Of a DNA stretch of 64,000 nucleotides, positions 54,605-64,000 are shown in pieces. Position numbers and translations under genes: made by a program. The stretch is from Budorcas taxicolor (lineage: Eukaryota > Chordata > Mammalia > Artiodactyla > Bovidae), in the NCBI RefSeq assembly GCF_023091745.1, contig NC_068920.1, positions 122,730,622-122,794,621 on the forward strand. The letters run 5' to 3'. Within the stretch, counting starts at the first letter, position 1. Each line of letters starts with the position of its first letter. The notes under the pieces are model-generated. The model worked only from the letters and a program-made list of their open reading frames with translations. It had not been told where the DNA came from and did not search any database.

Positions 54605-54830
54605 GGGGCTCCCCAGGTGACACAGTGGTAAGACTCTGCCTGCCAATGCAGGAGACACAAGAGATGCAGGTTTGATCCCTGGGTGAGGAAGATCCCCTGG
54701 AGTAGGAAATGGCAACCCACTCCGGTATTCTTGCCTGAAAAATTCCATGGACAGAGGAACCCAGTGGGCCACAGTCCATGGGGTTGCAAAGAGTCAGACA
54801 TGACTGAGCAAGTGAGCACATACACGCTCA
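54605..54830 (+). repeat. Bov-tA SINE
   Basis: Sense copy: 'ggggctccccaggtgacacagtggtaag' to 'gactgagcaagtgagcacatacacg'. The spacer 54398-54604 shows nothing recognised. Confidence 0.92.
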
Positions 54831-55112
54831 TTGCTATGGGTGGAGTAGAGAGGGAGACGCGCGCGACTCTTGTCTTCCAGGCTTAAGAGAAGCTCATGTA
54901 CAGCTGATACCACTTGGGGGAGAGCAAATGCAAACCACCATGGCAGCCAGGCAGGTCCGTGTGCCTGGGCAAGGATAAAACAATAGGGGTGTCGGCAGCT
55001 TTGGCAGAACGGGACCCCCACTGCACCCCCTGGAACGATAGCTGCTCTTTATTGCTTTCTGAGAATTCAAGCCCACTTGATCAAAAGGAGTAGGAAATCT
55101 GAATTTTCACGT

Positions 55113-55301
55113 GAAATGAAAGTGAAAGTCAGTCATGTCTGACTATTTGTAACCCCATGGACTGTAGTCTATGGAATTCTCCAGGCCAGAATACTGGAAT
55201 GGGTAGCCTTTCCCTTCTGCAGGGGATCTTCCCAACCCAGGGATCGAACCCAGGTCTCCTGCATCGCAGGCGGATTCTTTACCAACTGAGCTATCACTAT
55301 A
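55113..55301 (-). repeat. Bov-A2/Bov-tA SINE
   Basis: Antisense from 'tgaaagtgaaagtcagtcatgtctgac' to 'accaactgagctatcac'. A short deletion lies in the first third compared with other copies. Confidence 0.92.
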
Positions 55302-55856
55302 TGTCCTTAACAAAACACATCTGTGGACCAGTTCAGTGCAAGGGTCACCATTTGGGGCCCCTGTGGTGTTGTTGGCACTCTCCCTGGTATTCTCCTGTAG
55401 AAAGAGGGGCTGTCAGTAATCAGGGGCCACAAGCTGCTTTTTAGGAATTAATGAGTCAGGGCTTGGAGAAGCTTTATGCAAAGAACTTAGGTTTATTAAA
55501 ATGCTCCTTTGTCTCAGGGAATAAATATTTTAAAAAATCCCAACCCGAAGTGCTTAATCTGCCTAAAATGTACAACAAATAAAATGAACACTCTAAAAAG
55601 AACTTGCTTCCTGTTTCAGAAGAGGCCCCATGGCTCTACAATCTGATTACAGAGACATGGCCTTTCCTGCCAGGGGTATAAGAAGAAGCCACAAACGGGC
55701 TGAGCCATACAGTATTAGAGGAACTAGCCAGCAAGTTGCATTAACTGCAATTTCATTACCCTGAGAAGGATTCCATCAGTTGGAGACTTAGTGTCAGCTT
55801 CTGGAGCCATCCTCTGCTCCCTGCCCAGTCACTGCTGGGATCAGAAGGTCCAGGAA
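55302..55856. other. No gene recognised
   Basis: AT-rich sequence between SINEs; nothing recognised. Confidence 0.4.
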
Positions 55857-56032
55857 CAGGCTTCCCTGGTGGTCCAGTGGCTAAGACTCCTTATGCCCTA
55901 TGCAGGGAGCCCAGGTTCGATCCCTGGTGGGGGAACTAGATCTCACATGCTGCACCTAGAAGATCTCACTTGCTGTAACTGAGACCCAGCCAAGCCAAAA
56001 TAGACAAATAACAATAAATAATAATAAAATGG
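55857..56032 (+). repeat. CHR-type SINE with target duplication
   Basis: Sense copy with 'aggcttccctggtggtccagtggctaag' head and 'aaataacaataaataataataaaa' tail. AGGTCCAGGA occurs on both sides (55846-55855 and 56033-56042). Confidence 0.93.
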
Positions 56033-56042
56033 AGGTCCAGGA

Positions 56043-56351
56043 GCCAGGCTGTAATTGGAACTGGAGAAGTTCTGGGAGACAGCACACAGCAGAGCAGGCA
56101 GCCCAGGAGAGAAGCCGGCTGAAACCCTTCTCTCCAAGTTCTGTGTCCTGTCCTGGGGACGATTCAAGGTGACATTCCACACAAGGATGATTTATGTCTC
56201 GTTGGGGGTACATATACAGTCACATTTCTTATGTTTACTGTTAACAACTCCCATCTACCTTTATTAGCAGAAAAATCTAATCGTCCTTCCATTGACCCAT
56301 CCCTTTAAACTTTCCAAGAATCCTATAATTTTAGTACAAAGAGGTCAGTTG
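56043..56351. other. No gene recognised
   Basis: Short spacer; nothing recognised. Confidence 0.4.
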
Positions 56352-56870
56352 TTGTTGTTTTTGTTCAGTCACCCCGTCGTGTCTGACTCTTTGTGACCCC
56401 ATGGACTGCAGCATGCCAGGCCTACCTGTCCCTCATCATTTCCCAGAGTTTGCCCAAGTTCATGTTCATCGGTGATGCTGTCCAGCCATCTCATCCTCTG
56501 ACACCCTCTTCTCCTTCTGCTCTCAATCTTTCCCAGCATCAGAGACTTTTCCAGTGAGTTTTCTTTCGCATCATATGACCAAAATGCTGGAACTTCAGCC
56601 TCAGCATCAGTCCCTCCAATGAATATTCAGGGTTGATATCCCTTATGATTGCCTAATTTGATCTCCTTGCAGTCCAAGGGACTCTCAGGAGCCTTCTCCA
56701 GCACCGCAGTTCAAAGGCATCAATTCTTTGGCGTTCTGCCTTCTTTACAGTCCACCTTTCACAACCATACGTGACCACTGGAAAGACCATAGTCTTGACT
56801 ATACGGACCTTTGTCGGAAGAGTGATGTCTCTACTTTTCAACACACTGTCTAGGTCTGTCATCTCCAACC
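56352..56870 (-). mobile_element. BovB LINE, 3' fragment, diverged
   Basis: Same region as the other BovB 3' ends but more diverged ('gtccctcatcatttcccagagtttgcccaagttcatgttcatcggtgatgctgtccagcc'). The minus-strand translation keeps SRDITLPTKV and MVFPVVTYGCERWTVKKAERQ. It is an older copy or subfamily. Confidence 0.92.
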
Positions 56871-57058
56871 AGATCACCTGTCCTGTTGTTCCAGTCTCCG
56901 CCACATGGTGTCGCTGTTGAAGACTGATTTTATGCAGGCCAGCAAGCAGTACTCACAGGCTCCTCACTTAGGCGATGCCCTTGCCAGCCCAGATCCGTGC
57001 CAGCCCAAGGTAGTGCCACATGATAGATTTTAAGGTGGCGATACTTTTATTAATACAC

Positions 57059-57266
57059 ATGGTGGTTTAGTCGCTAGTCGCTAAGTTGTGTCCAACTCTT
57101 GCGATCCCATGGACTGTAGCCTACCAGGCTCCTCTATCCATGGGATTCTCCAGGCAAGAATACCGGAGTGGGTTGCCATTTCCTTCTCCAGAGGATCTTC
57201 CTGACCCAGGAATTGAACTCAGGTCTCCTGCATTGCAGGCAGATTCTTTACCAACTGAGCTACAAA
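57059..57266 (-). repeat. Bov-A2/Bov-tA SINE
   Basis: Antisense copy from 'tagtcgctaagttgtgtccaactc' to 'accaactgagctac'. 'cttttattaatacacat' before and 'tcttattaatgcaaac' after look like a decayed target duplication. Confidence 0.93.
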
Positions 57267-57383
57267 TCTGCTCTTATTAATGCAAACAGGTATTCCCAAA
57301 GCCTGACACTGCACCAGGACAGCTGCCTCTGGGTCACCTTCATGTACTTGTTTGGAGGTCACCACCCCGGAATTCCATGTATG

Positions 57384-57590
57384 TGCTGGGTGCGTTTCAG
57401 TCATGTCTGACTCTTGGCGACCCCATGAACTGCAACCCACCAGACTCCTCTGTCCATGGGATTCTCCAGTCAAGAATACCAGAGTGGTTTGCCATTTTAT
57501 TCTTCAGGGGATCTTCCCAACCCAGGCATTGAACCTGTGTCTTCCACATTGCAGGCAGATTCTTTACCACTGAGCCACCAGGCAACCCAA
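57384..57590 (-). repeat. Bov-A2/Bov-tA SINE
   Basis: Antisense copy from 'gggtgcgtttcagtcatgtctgac' to 'gagccaccaggcaaccc', 120 bp from the previous one in the same orientation. Confidence 0.93.
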
Positions 57591-57852
57591 AAGAATCCCC
57601 ATAACCTCCAGCAGACATCCCCTTTGTGGCCCTGGGTGTCCTTTCCTGCAGTTAAGTTTTAGTCAATGATGTCCCAATGGGCTTTTGTAAGTTTAAATTT
57701 CACAGCGCTTGGGTTAAAGGTCTCTTAGTTCCTTTCCTCCCTCAAGACATTGAGATGATTCTGCAAATGTGTCCCCCCCTTTTCAGAACTCTGCCTAACA
57801 GGGGGTCTTACTGAAGGGCTGCCTTGCTAAATCAAGCAAAAAGTCCTGTTAT

Positions 57853-58118
57853 TCTTTATTTATTTATTTAGTTTTGGTTGCACTGAGTCTTTGGTGCTGA
57901 GCATTGGTTTTCTCTAGTTGCGGCAAGTGGCGGCTACTCCTTGTGGTTCAAGGGCTTCTTACTGTGGTGGATTCTTTGTTGCATGCAGGCTCAGTAGTTG
58001 TGGCACACAGGCTTAGTTTGTCCCAAGCATGTGGGATTTTCCTGGACCAGGGATCAAACCTGTGTCCCCTGCATTGGCAAGCAGATTCCTATCCACTGCA
58101 CCAGCAGGGAAATCCATG
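57853..58118 (-). repeat. CHR-type SINE (antisense)
   Basis: 'tctttatttatttatttagttttggttgcactgag' tail complement to 'ccactgcaccagcagggaaatcc' head complement. The 57591-57852 spacer shows nothing recognised. Confidence 0.92.
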
Positions 58119-59341
58119 TTCCTGCTTTTAAAAAAATCTTATACCCAGGGCAGTATGGCATTATTTACAAAAAATAATAATAATGATTTTTTTTAACTAA
58201 AAGATGCAAAGAGCAGCTCGTTTCACAACAAAAAAGGCTTGATCCAACATGATTCTCTCCTTCTAACTATAGAGAGAAGGAATCAGTAACTTCTTAAAAA
58301 TTAATTCAGACCTCCCCTCACTATGCTCCCTATTCCAGGTTGTTGAAATTAAAAAGAGACCATTGAGACTCATGGAAGACTGAAAAAAAAAAACCTGCCC
58401 AAGATCACACAGAGGGTGGGAGAAGAGCCACAACGAGACTCTAAAGCCTGGGCATTTCCAGCTGCTCTGCTTCCTTCCCCAGTAGGTTCTGTAGAAGGAG
58501 AAACGAAGGTCATCAGAAGTCAGGGTGGTCAGGAAAGGAACAGGGACAGAAATAGGGACCGGGATTCTCCCAGGGAACTAGAGTGGGGAGTCCTTGCATG
58601 ACTCCTACTTAGGAGATAGGAGCAAACCAGACAGCTGAAGAGGGTTCCCAAGGAAACGCCTTGTGATGGGGCAGCTCTGGAAGCTCCTGAGGTTGTTGCC
58701 GCCAATCCCTATATTCGTCCTACCCAGTTCCTTAGTTAAAGGCTTCCCAGAATAACACTTACTTGTCCCAGTCTCCCTTTCAGCTATGTGCTTCCCTGTA
58801 GCCAATGAAATATAAGCAGAAACGTTTTGCATAAACTTCTGGGCAAAACTTCTTAAAATAGAAAAAGTTCCCTTTTAATTCTTCTTCCTCCCTTCCTCCA
58901 TCTTAATGTCTGAAAGATGCATGTGAAGGCTGATCCACCATCTGAGACGATGAATACAAGAGCCGCGCATGAGAAACGATGTAGTGATGAAGCTGTGGCC
59001 CTGTAGCTGGGGTGTGGAGGGTGTGAGGGTGTGGGACTGCCACACCCTCCCCGGACTGCCGGTCGGGTGACTTTCACTTCGGTACTAGGGAGACACTTCT
59101 GTCTTGTTTACATCATGGTTATTTGGGGTTTCCTATCACACACAGCTGAATTTGTTCCTAACTGCAGTAGCCTGCCTAGGTTATTGGAGAAGGCAGGGGA
59201 TAACTGAGTGCCAGGCCAAGGAGTCTGGACTTTATCCTGTGGGTCAATGGGGAGCCAGAGAGTGGCATGACAGAAGATGTGACTTGTTAATGTTCATTTG
59301 GTCACAGGTATGACATCCACTAGCATAAAGAAAGTGCAGGG
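58119..59341. other. Mostly unrecognised; possible MIR at 58340-58450
   Basis: 58390-58450 'cctgcccaagatcacacagagggtgggagaagagcc' fits the MIR 3' half. Part of 59190-59280 ('gccaggccaaggagtctggactttatcctgtgggtcaatggggagcc') matches a common old mammalian repeat I cannot name. No gene recognised. Confidence 0.4.
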
Positions 59342-59602
59342 GGTACTTCCCTGGTGGTCTAATGGTAAAGAAGCCACTTTGCAATGCAAGGGATGTGGGT
59401 TTGCTCCCCAGTTGGGGAACTAACATCTCACCTGCCATGGAGCAACTTAGCCCATGAGCCGTAACAATTGAGCCTAGGCCCTACAGCTAGAGAGTCTGTG
59501 GGCCACAACTAAAAGATCCCATATAATGCCACGAAGATGGAGCATGCTTCAACTAAGACCCAGTGGAACCAAATGAATAAATAAATATTAAAAAATAAAA
59601 AA
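59342..59602 (+). repeat. CHR-type SINE with target duplication
   Basis: Sense copy with 'acttccctggtggtctaatggtaaagaagcc' head and 'aatgaataaataaatattaaaaaataaaa' tail. AGAAAGTGCAGGG before and AGAAAGGGCAGGG after differ by one base. Confidence 0.93.
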
Positions 59603-59811
59603 AGAAAGGGCAGGGCTACAGACCGTCTAGATGACCTTTGCTGCAGCACAACTGTTGGGCTGGGGAGGGAGTGGAGGGTATGTTTAATCTGATTTTTTAG
59701 CTGGCCACTCTGACCAGGCTGACCTCGAGGAGTTCTGTTTCCATAACTTTCTAGAAGGACAGCAAAACCCTTGGACTGACAGGTCATGGCACACTCCTCC
59801 TGCGCCAACAG

Positions 59812-60010
59812 AAGGCAGTGGGCAGTGGTTAAGAGCAGAATTTTGGAGTTGGCTCTCCCTTGGTTCAAATTCTGGCCTCCTCTTTTGGTAGCTATGTGAT
59901 TTAGGGCAGTTATTTAATCATTCCTGGCTTCAGTTTTCTCATCTATAAAACGAGGACAAAAATACTTATTTCACAGGATCGAGAGCTAAGCCATGTGAGA
60001 AGCTTAGCGT
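59812..60010 (+). repeat. MIR SINE
   Basis: 'ggcagtggttaagagcagaattttggagttgg', 'gctatgtgatttagggcagttatttaatc' and 'ggcttcagttttctcatctataaaacgaggac' make up a nearly full MIR. Confidence 0.85.
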
Positions 60011-60379
60011 GGTGTCTGGCCATGTCTGACTCACAGCTGAAGTGGCCACACTTATGTGTTTTATTTGGGTCTCAGCTATCCTGATATTTTTATCAGAAGG
60101 ATCTATTTTCATTTGATGACTGCAGATAATGAATACAGTTTGGCTTGAAACTTTCGGATAAACTGGATCCTTTGGATTGGCTGCCAACCTGTTCTATAGT
60201 CTTGTTTTTAATGCTCAAACCATAGAAAAAAACATTTTATTCTCCAGTCCTATTCAGGGATGGCCTTGAACAGTACTTGATAGTGAGTTAAATTGTCTAT
60301 GTCTGGGTTTTAGTTTATGTTTTTAGACAATACAACACGACCCACTCTCCCACTCTGAACACTTACATAATCTGTCCTG
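60011..60379. other. No gene recognised
   Basis: AT-rich sequence; nothing recognised. Confidence 0.4.
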
Positions 60380-60720
60380 GTTTGATTTTCTCACTTCTCT
60401 CTCCAGAGAGGACCTCCCCTCATGCTTCCCTGAGAAAACAGAAACCCTTAGGAAGAGACTGCCTCAACTTCCTGCTCCCAGATCTCAAGTCTCCTGTGCC
60501 TAGATCTCCCATCGGCCATCCCCTTGTCTGAGTGGAGTGGTGTCCCTCCCACCGTCAGGCCAGCCCCTCCAGCTGGGCCCTGCACCCTCTTCACACCTGC
60601 CTTCTCGGGACCCTTGCACTTAACCATCATCCTGGATCACTCTTTGCTTTCAATCTCTCCTTCTCCTGGTTTCTTCCGATTGACCTTGGAACATGTCCAA
60701 AATTCTTTAAACACAAAAAG
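60380..60720 (+). repeat. L2 LINE coding-region relic
   Basis: 'actgcctcaacttcctgctcccagatctc', 'cttgtctgagtggagtggtgtccctccc' and 'ggccagcccctccagctgggccctgcacc' match L2 ORF pieces. 18310-18490 holds the same part of the family. Confidence 0.5.
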
Positions 60721-61142
60721 TGAAGACCCCTCTTCCCCCATTATTATTAGAAAATAGGCTTGACTGCTATGAAGTTACCAAATTATGGAAACTTATAAGA
60801 TGAGCATTTACTCAACTGTCCTGTCAATGTCCAGGCCTTAGCAGCCCAGGGCTGGTGGGGCAACCTCACCCAGAGAGGTGTCAGGACCTCAGCCTCTCCA
60901 GTCTCCTTGCTCCATTGTCCCCAGGGTGTGGTCCCTGTCTGCAAAGTCCTGCTGGCAGACTGGGGAAAGAAGGTCAGAGAACACAGAAAGCTTTTCCTTT
61001 AAAAGTATAAACCTCTACTCACATCCCAACAGCCTAGAGCTAGCAACATGGCAACACTTAGCTGCAAGGAAGGCTGGGAGATGGAGCCATTGTTCTGGTA
61101 CCCAGTTCAACACAGAGGCTCTATGACTATAGAAAAGGAGGT
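60721..61142. other. No gene recognised
   Basis: Unrecognised spacer before a BovB end. Confidence 0.4.
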
Positions 61143-61430
61143 TCGGTTCAGTTCAGTTCAGTTGCTCAGTCGTGTCCGACTCTTTGCGACCCCATGAACT
61201 GCAGCACGCCAGGCCTCCCTGTCCATCACCAACTCCCAGAGTCCACCCAAACCCATGTCCATTGAATCGGTGATGCCATCCAACCATCTCATCCTCTGTC
61301 GTCCTCTTCTCCTCCTGCCCTCCATCTTTCCCAGCATCAGGGTCTTTTCAAATGAGTCAGCTCTTCACATCAGGTCGCCAAAGTATCGGAGTTTCAGCTT
61401 CAACATCAGTCCTACCAATGTTACTGAGTT
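61143..61430 (-). mobile_element. BovB LINE, 3' fragment
   Basis: About 290 bp of BovB tail and C-terminal coding sequence, antisense, starting 'ggttcagttcagttcagttgctcagtcg'. Confidence 0.93.
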
Positions 61431-61559
61431 GGTATGAAGATGACCGCTTTAATATTATATATTAAAACATTTTGTCCAACTTGAAAACTCACTGTTTTCC
61501 TCCTAATTTAAAAAATAAATGAAATTTCTCCTCTGGTTCAAATTGCTTCAGGAATCTTG

Positions 61560-62030
61560 GGCTTCTGGTGCAGACATGGCTGAGGCCAGGGCCCACATCA
61601 TGTACCAACCAGATGGCACAGATGGCATCAGGTAACCCTGGTCACAAAGATGTGAATCTCTTAAGGGGGTGGACACAATTTCCTGAGAATACATGCTTTG
61701 CTAAGAAGCACAACGAGAAAGCCCAGAAGAAGATGTAGGTCAGCAACACCAAGGCCTTGGGTGTGGTGCCCAGGTTATCAAGGCCCTTGTAAAGTCCGAG
61801 GGCAGAATGGGAAAACAGAATTCTACCAGGACCACACATTTCACAGGCAACAAGGAGGCCTGGCAGAGTTGTTCTCAAAATAATTAGCTGGACTCACCCA
61901 AAGGTGGAAAAGAGAGTATTCTGTACAATGCCCCTGTCACTGAGTGAGAAGCGGGTAAGAACCCTAGAATGGACTAGCTCGTCTGCATCGTCGCCCCTCC
62001 TGTTTTAACATTAAGCCTCTGTAACCTTGA
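61560..62030 (+). pseudogene. RPL29: Processed pseudogene of ribosomal protein L29
   Basis: RPL29 is a basic large-subunit ribosomal protein. From an ATG at 61576 the nucleotide order follows the spliced RPL29 mRNA. 'ccagatggcacagatggcatca' is followed by 'ggtcacaaagatgtgaatctcttaagggggtggac' (ESLKGVD), then 'tgctttgctaagaagcacaacgagaaagcccagaagaagatg' (CFAKKHNEKAQKKM). 'atcaaggcccttgtaaagtccgag' and 'acccaaaggtggaaaag' come next. It has no introns. In-frame stops appear early, for example after KKM. The region after about 61910, including 'cgtctgcat..gtcgcccctcctgt..taagcctctgtaacct', is probably the 3' UTR, but its end is uncertain. Confidence 0.82.
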
Positions 62031-62143
62031 GTAGGTTCATCCTTTAAAAAAAATTAACCAGTTAGGGTATGCTGTGGTAAGAAATAATGTCCAGATCTCA
62101 GTGCTCAGAACATCAAAGATTTGCGGGTTTTCATTTCTGTTTT

Positions 62144-62895
62144 GTTTTTTTTTAATTGGAGGATAACTGCTTTACTGTGGTCTCTGCCGTACATCAACAT
62201 GAATCAGTCATTTATATATATGGATATCCTCTCTCTCGAGCTGCTCCCACCGCCCCCCACCACCATTCCACCCCTCCAGGTGGTCCCAGGGCGCCACCCT
62301 GTGCTCTCTGTGTTATACAGCAGCTTCCCGCCAGTTAATCTGTTTTACCCGTGAGAATATACATGTATGTGTGTGTGTCAACACTGCTTTCTCAATTTCT
62401 CCTAGCCTCTTCTTCCCCCACTGTGTCCGCAAGTCCATCCTGTTTGTCTGTATCTCCATTTCTTATCTGTAAATAGGTTCATCAGTGCTATTTTCCTAGA
62501 TTCCATGCTACTGCTGCTGCTAAGTCGCTTCAGTTGTGTCCGACTCTGTGCGACCCCACAGACGGCAGCCCACCAAGCTTCCCCGTCCCTGGGGTTCTTT
62601 AGGCAAGAATACTGGAGTGAGTTGCCATTTCCTTCTCCAATGCATGCATGCATGCTAAGTCGCTTCAGCCGTGTCCGACTCTGTGCGACCCCACAGACAG
62701 CTGCCCACCAGGCTCCCCCATCCTTGGGGTTCTTCAGGCAAGAATACTGGAGTGGGGTGCCATTTCCTTCTCCAACCCTAGATTCCATAAATATGCTTTA
62801 ATATACAATATTTGTTTTTCTCTTTCTGACTTACTTATAACCGCCTCTAGGTTCATCCACCTCACTACAGCTGACAAAGATTTTTTTTTTAAATT
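62144..62895 (-). mobile_element. Ruminant L1 LINE fragment (antisense)
   Basis: 'taattggaggataactgctttac', 'acatcaacatgaatcagtca', 'ctaggttcatccacctcactacagctgacaaag' and related words match the antisense of the ruminant L1 ORF2/3' region. It is interrupted by a Bov-A2 dimer. Confidence 0.85.
62507..62776 (-). repeat. Bov-A2 dimer with (TGCA)n linker and target duplication
   Basis: Two very similar monomers, each with 'taagtcgcttcag.cgtgtccgactctgtgcgacccca', are joined through 'caatgcatgcatgcatgc'. CTAGATTCCAT flanks the whole unit (62496-62506 and 62777-62787), so the dimer inserted as one piece in the L1. Confidence 0.95.
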
Positions 62896-63702
62896 CATTC
62901 CAATCGCCCATCTTGGGGTGGCTGCCTGCCTCCTCCGTGGGCCTTATGCAGGGACCGGAGCTGATGGACTAGCCACCGTGTGGAGCGGTGACGGCAGTGG
63001 TAGCAAGAAGAAGGGAAATGTGATAAGTTATGGATTGGCTCATAGGGTCTCCACCTGATAGTGACCCATGTCACTTTCACCCACCTTCTTTTGACTCCCA
63101 AATCTCACTGAGAGACCTCACTGAGAGGGTGGGGAAGTGCAGTTCCACCACGTTTCCAGCAGGGGGAGAATGAGAACCTGGGTATCAGCCTTTTTTTTTT
63201 TTTCTTTCATTGAATTCACATTAAACCTGTAATGGTAACTAATTGCTCCATTTCAGGGTTGAGGAAACATCCTGGATCGCTGCCATTCCTGAGGACAGGA
63301 AATGCATCCACCTGCCAAGCTGATGGTGACATCTTGCGGTAGCCAAGAAGCAGCTACCTCTTTCCGGGGCAGGAACAGGTGTCCCTGCCTCCAGGAACTG
63401 GTCCCGCCTGCTGGGCAAGAGGCACAGCGTTGAGGGGTTGAAGGTATAATAGATTAAAATAGGGCCAAGGGCTCCTGGGGAGAGGAGAGGGCTTCCCCTG
63501 ATAGATTCCCTGGGGCATGGGGTCTGAAGACGAGTGAAAGGAATGTGGCCTTGCGCCTTGCAAGTGAAGCAGAACACGCAGAGACGTGTGGCCCTCTCCA
63601 CAGGAACTTTGTGGACGTTTTGGGAGTGTCAATGATGTTATTGAATCGTGTTCCTAATATAAGCCAAGTGAAAAGCAGGATACAGAGGTATGACTGGTCT
63701 AC
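62896..63702. other. No gene recognised
   Basis: Short overlapping ORFs on both strands (120 codons on minus at 63239-63601) without recognised products. A poly-T run lies at 63191-63203. Confidence 0.4.
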
Positions 63703-63903
63703 TTTTTAAAATTTTACTTATTAAATTTTTATTTGGCGGCACTGGGTCTCAGATGCGGCCCAAGGGATCTTAAATCTTTGTTGCGGCATGCAGGATCTTT
63801 ACTTGCAGCATGTGGCATCTAGTCCCCCTGACCAGGGATCAAACCCAGCCACCCTGTGAGGGGAGCTCCAAGTTTTAGCCACTGGGCCGCCAGGGAAGTG
63901 CCC
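63703..63903 (-). repeat. CHR-type SINE (antisense)
   Basis: 'ttaaattttacttattaaatttttatttggcggcactgggtctcagatgcgg' to 'agccactgggccgccagggaagtgcc'; head complement at the right. Confidence 0.9.
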
Positions 63904-63978
63904 TAGACTACAGTTTGACAAGTGTGTAGCAGGTGTGAATCTCAGCCTACAAGCTATATGAACAAGAAATATTTAAGT

Positions 63979-63996
63979 CCTTTTTTTTTTTTTTTT
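63979..63996. repeat. Poly-T tract at window edge
   Basis: An 18-base T run, possibly the tail complement of another retroelement that continues beyond the window. Confidence 0.6.
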
Positions 63997-64000
63997 AACT

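Noticed and set aside
63155..63170. CTCF-like 'ccagcagggggaga'
   Set aside because: Lacks the conserved GGC core end; probably chance.

Overview
This is mammalian, almost certainly bovid (cattle or a close relative), nuclear DNA. The evidence is dense BovB (RTE-clade) LINE copies, Bov-tA and Bov-A2 SINEs that share the BovB 3' tail, tRNA-Glu-derived CHR-type SINEs, a ruminant-type L1, and older shared mammalian repeats (MIR, L2, MER5A, MaLR-type LTRs, mariner MITE). No operons, bacterial genes or CRISPR arrays are present. I recognise no intact host protein-coding gene. The window reads as intergenic or intronic sequence; almost every long ORF belongs to a retroelement or is a chance ORF in GC-rich DNA.

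Layout. 1-16 kb: unrecognised sequence with MIR, L2, MaLR and L1 relics and scattered SINEs; a 41-nt candidate exon with strong splice signals lies at 15427-15467. 16.2-16.75 kb: a CpG island with GC boxes, a CCAAT box and a five-run G tract. 17.4-20.8 kb: a decayed sense-oriented L2 broken up by younger insertions, including a mariner hairpin at 18492-18573. 21.7-22.7 kb: a second CpG island ending in a consensus splice donor and holding a near-perfect CTCF motif; another CTCF motif in the same orientation lies at 29918-29937. 27.4-28.8 kb: an RPL22 retropseudogene inside an antisense L1, with a SINE fragment inside the pseudogene. 34.7-37.3 kb: a minus-strand BovB with an uninterrupted 693-codon reverse-transcriptase frame. 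37.84-41.68 kb: an LTR-flanked class I (gammaretrovirus-like) endogenous provirus with a 5-bp target duplication, a tRNA-Pro-type primer site, a polypurine tract, broken gag, a heavily deleted pol and no env. 43.8-53.5 kb: three more BovB copies, including a near-full-length one at about 50153-53550, plus LTR fragments and MER5A; a 63-nt candidate coding exon lies at 44277-44339. 53.5-64 kb: SINEs, BovB ends, an RPL29 retropseudogene at about 61576 and a ruminant L1.

How the parts relate. The window records successive retrotransposition: ancient L2/MIR/MER5A/MaLR, then L1 and CHR SINEs, then BovB with the SINEs it mobilises, then the provirus. Several nests can be ordered from target-site duplications. 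Parts most likely to matter to the host are the two CpG islands, the CTCF motif pair and the two candidate exons; these are sequence-only predictions. I found no convincing new biological system.
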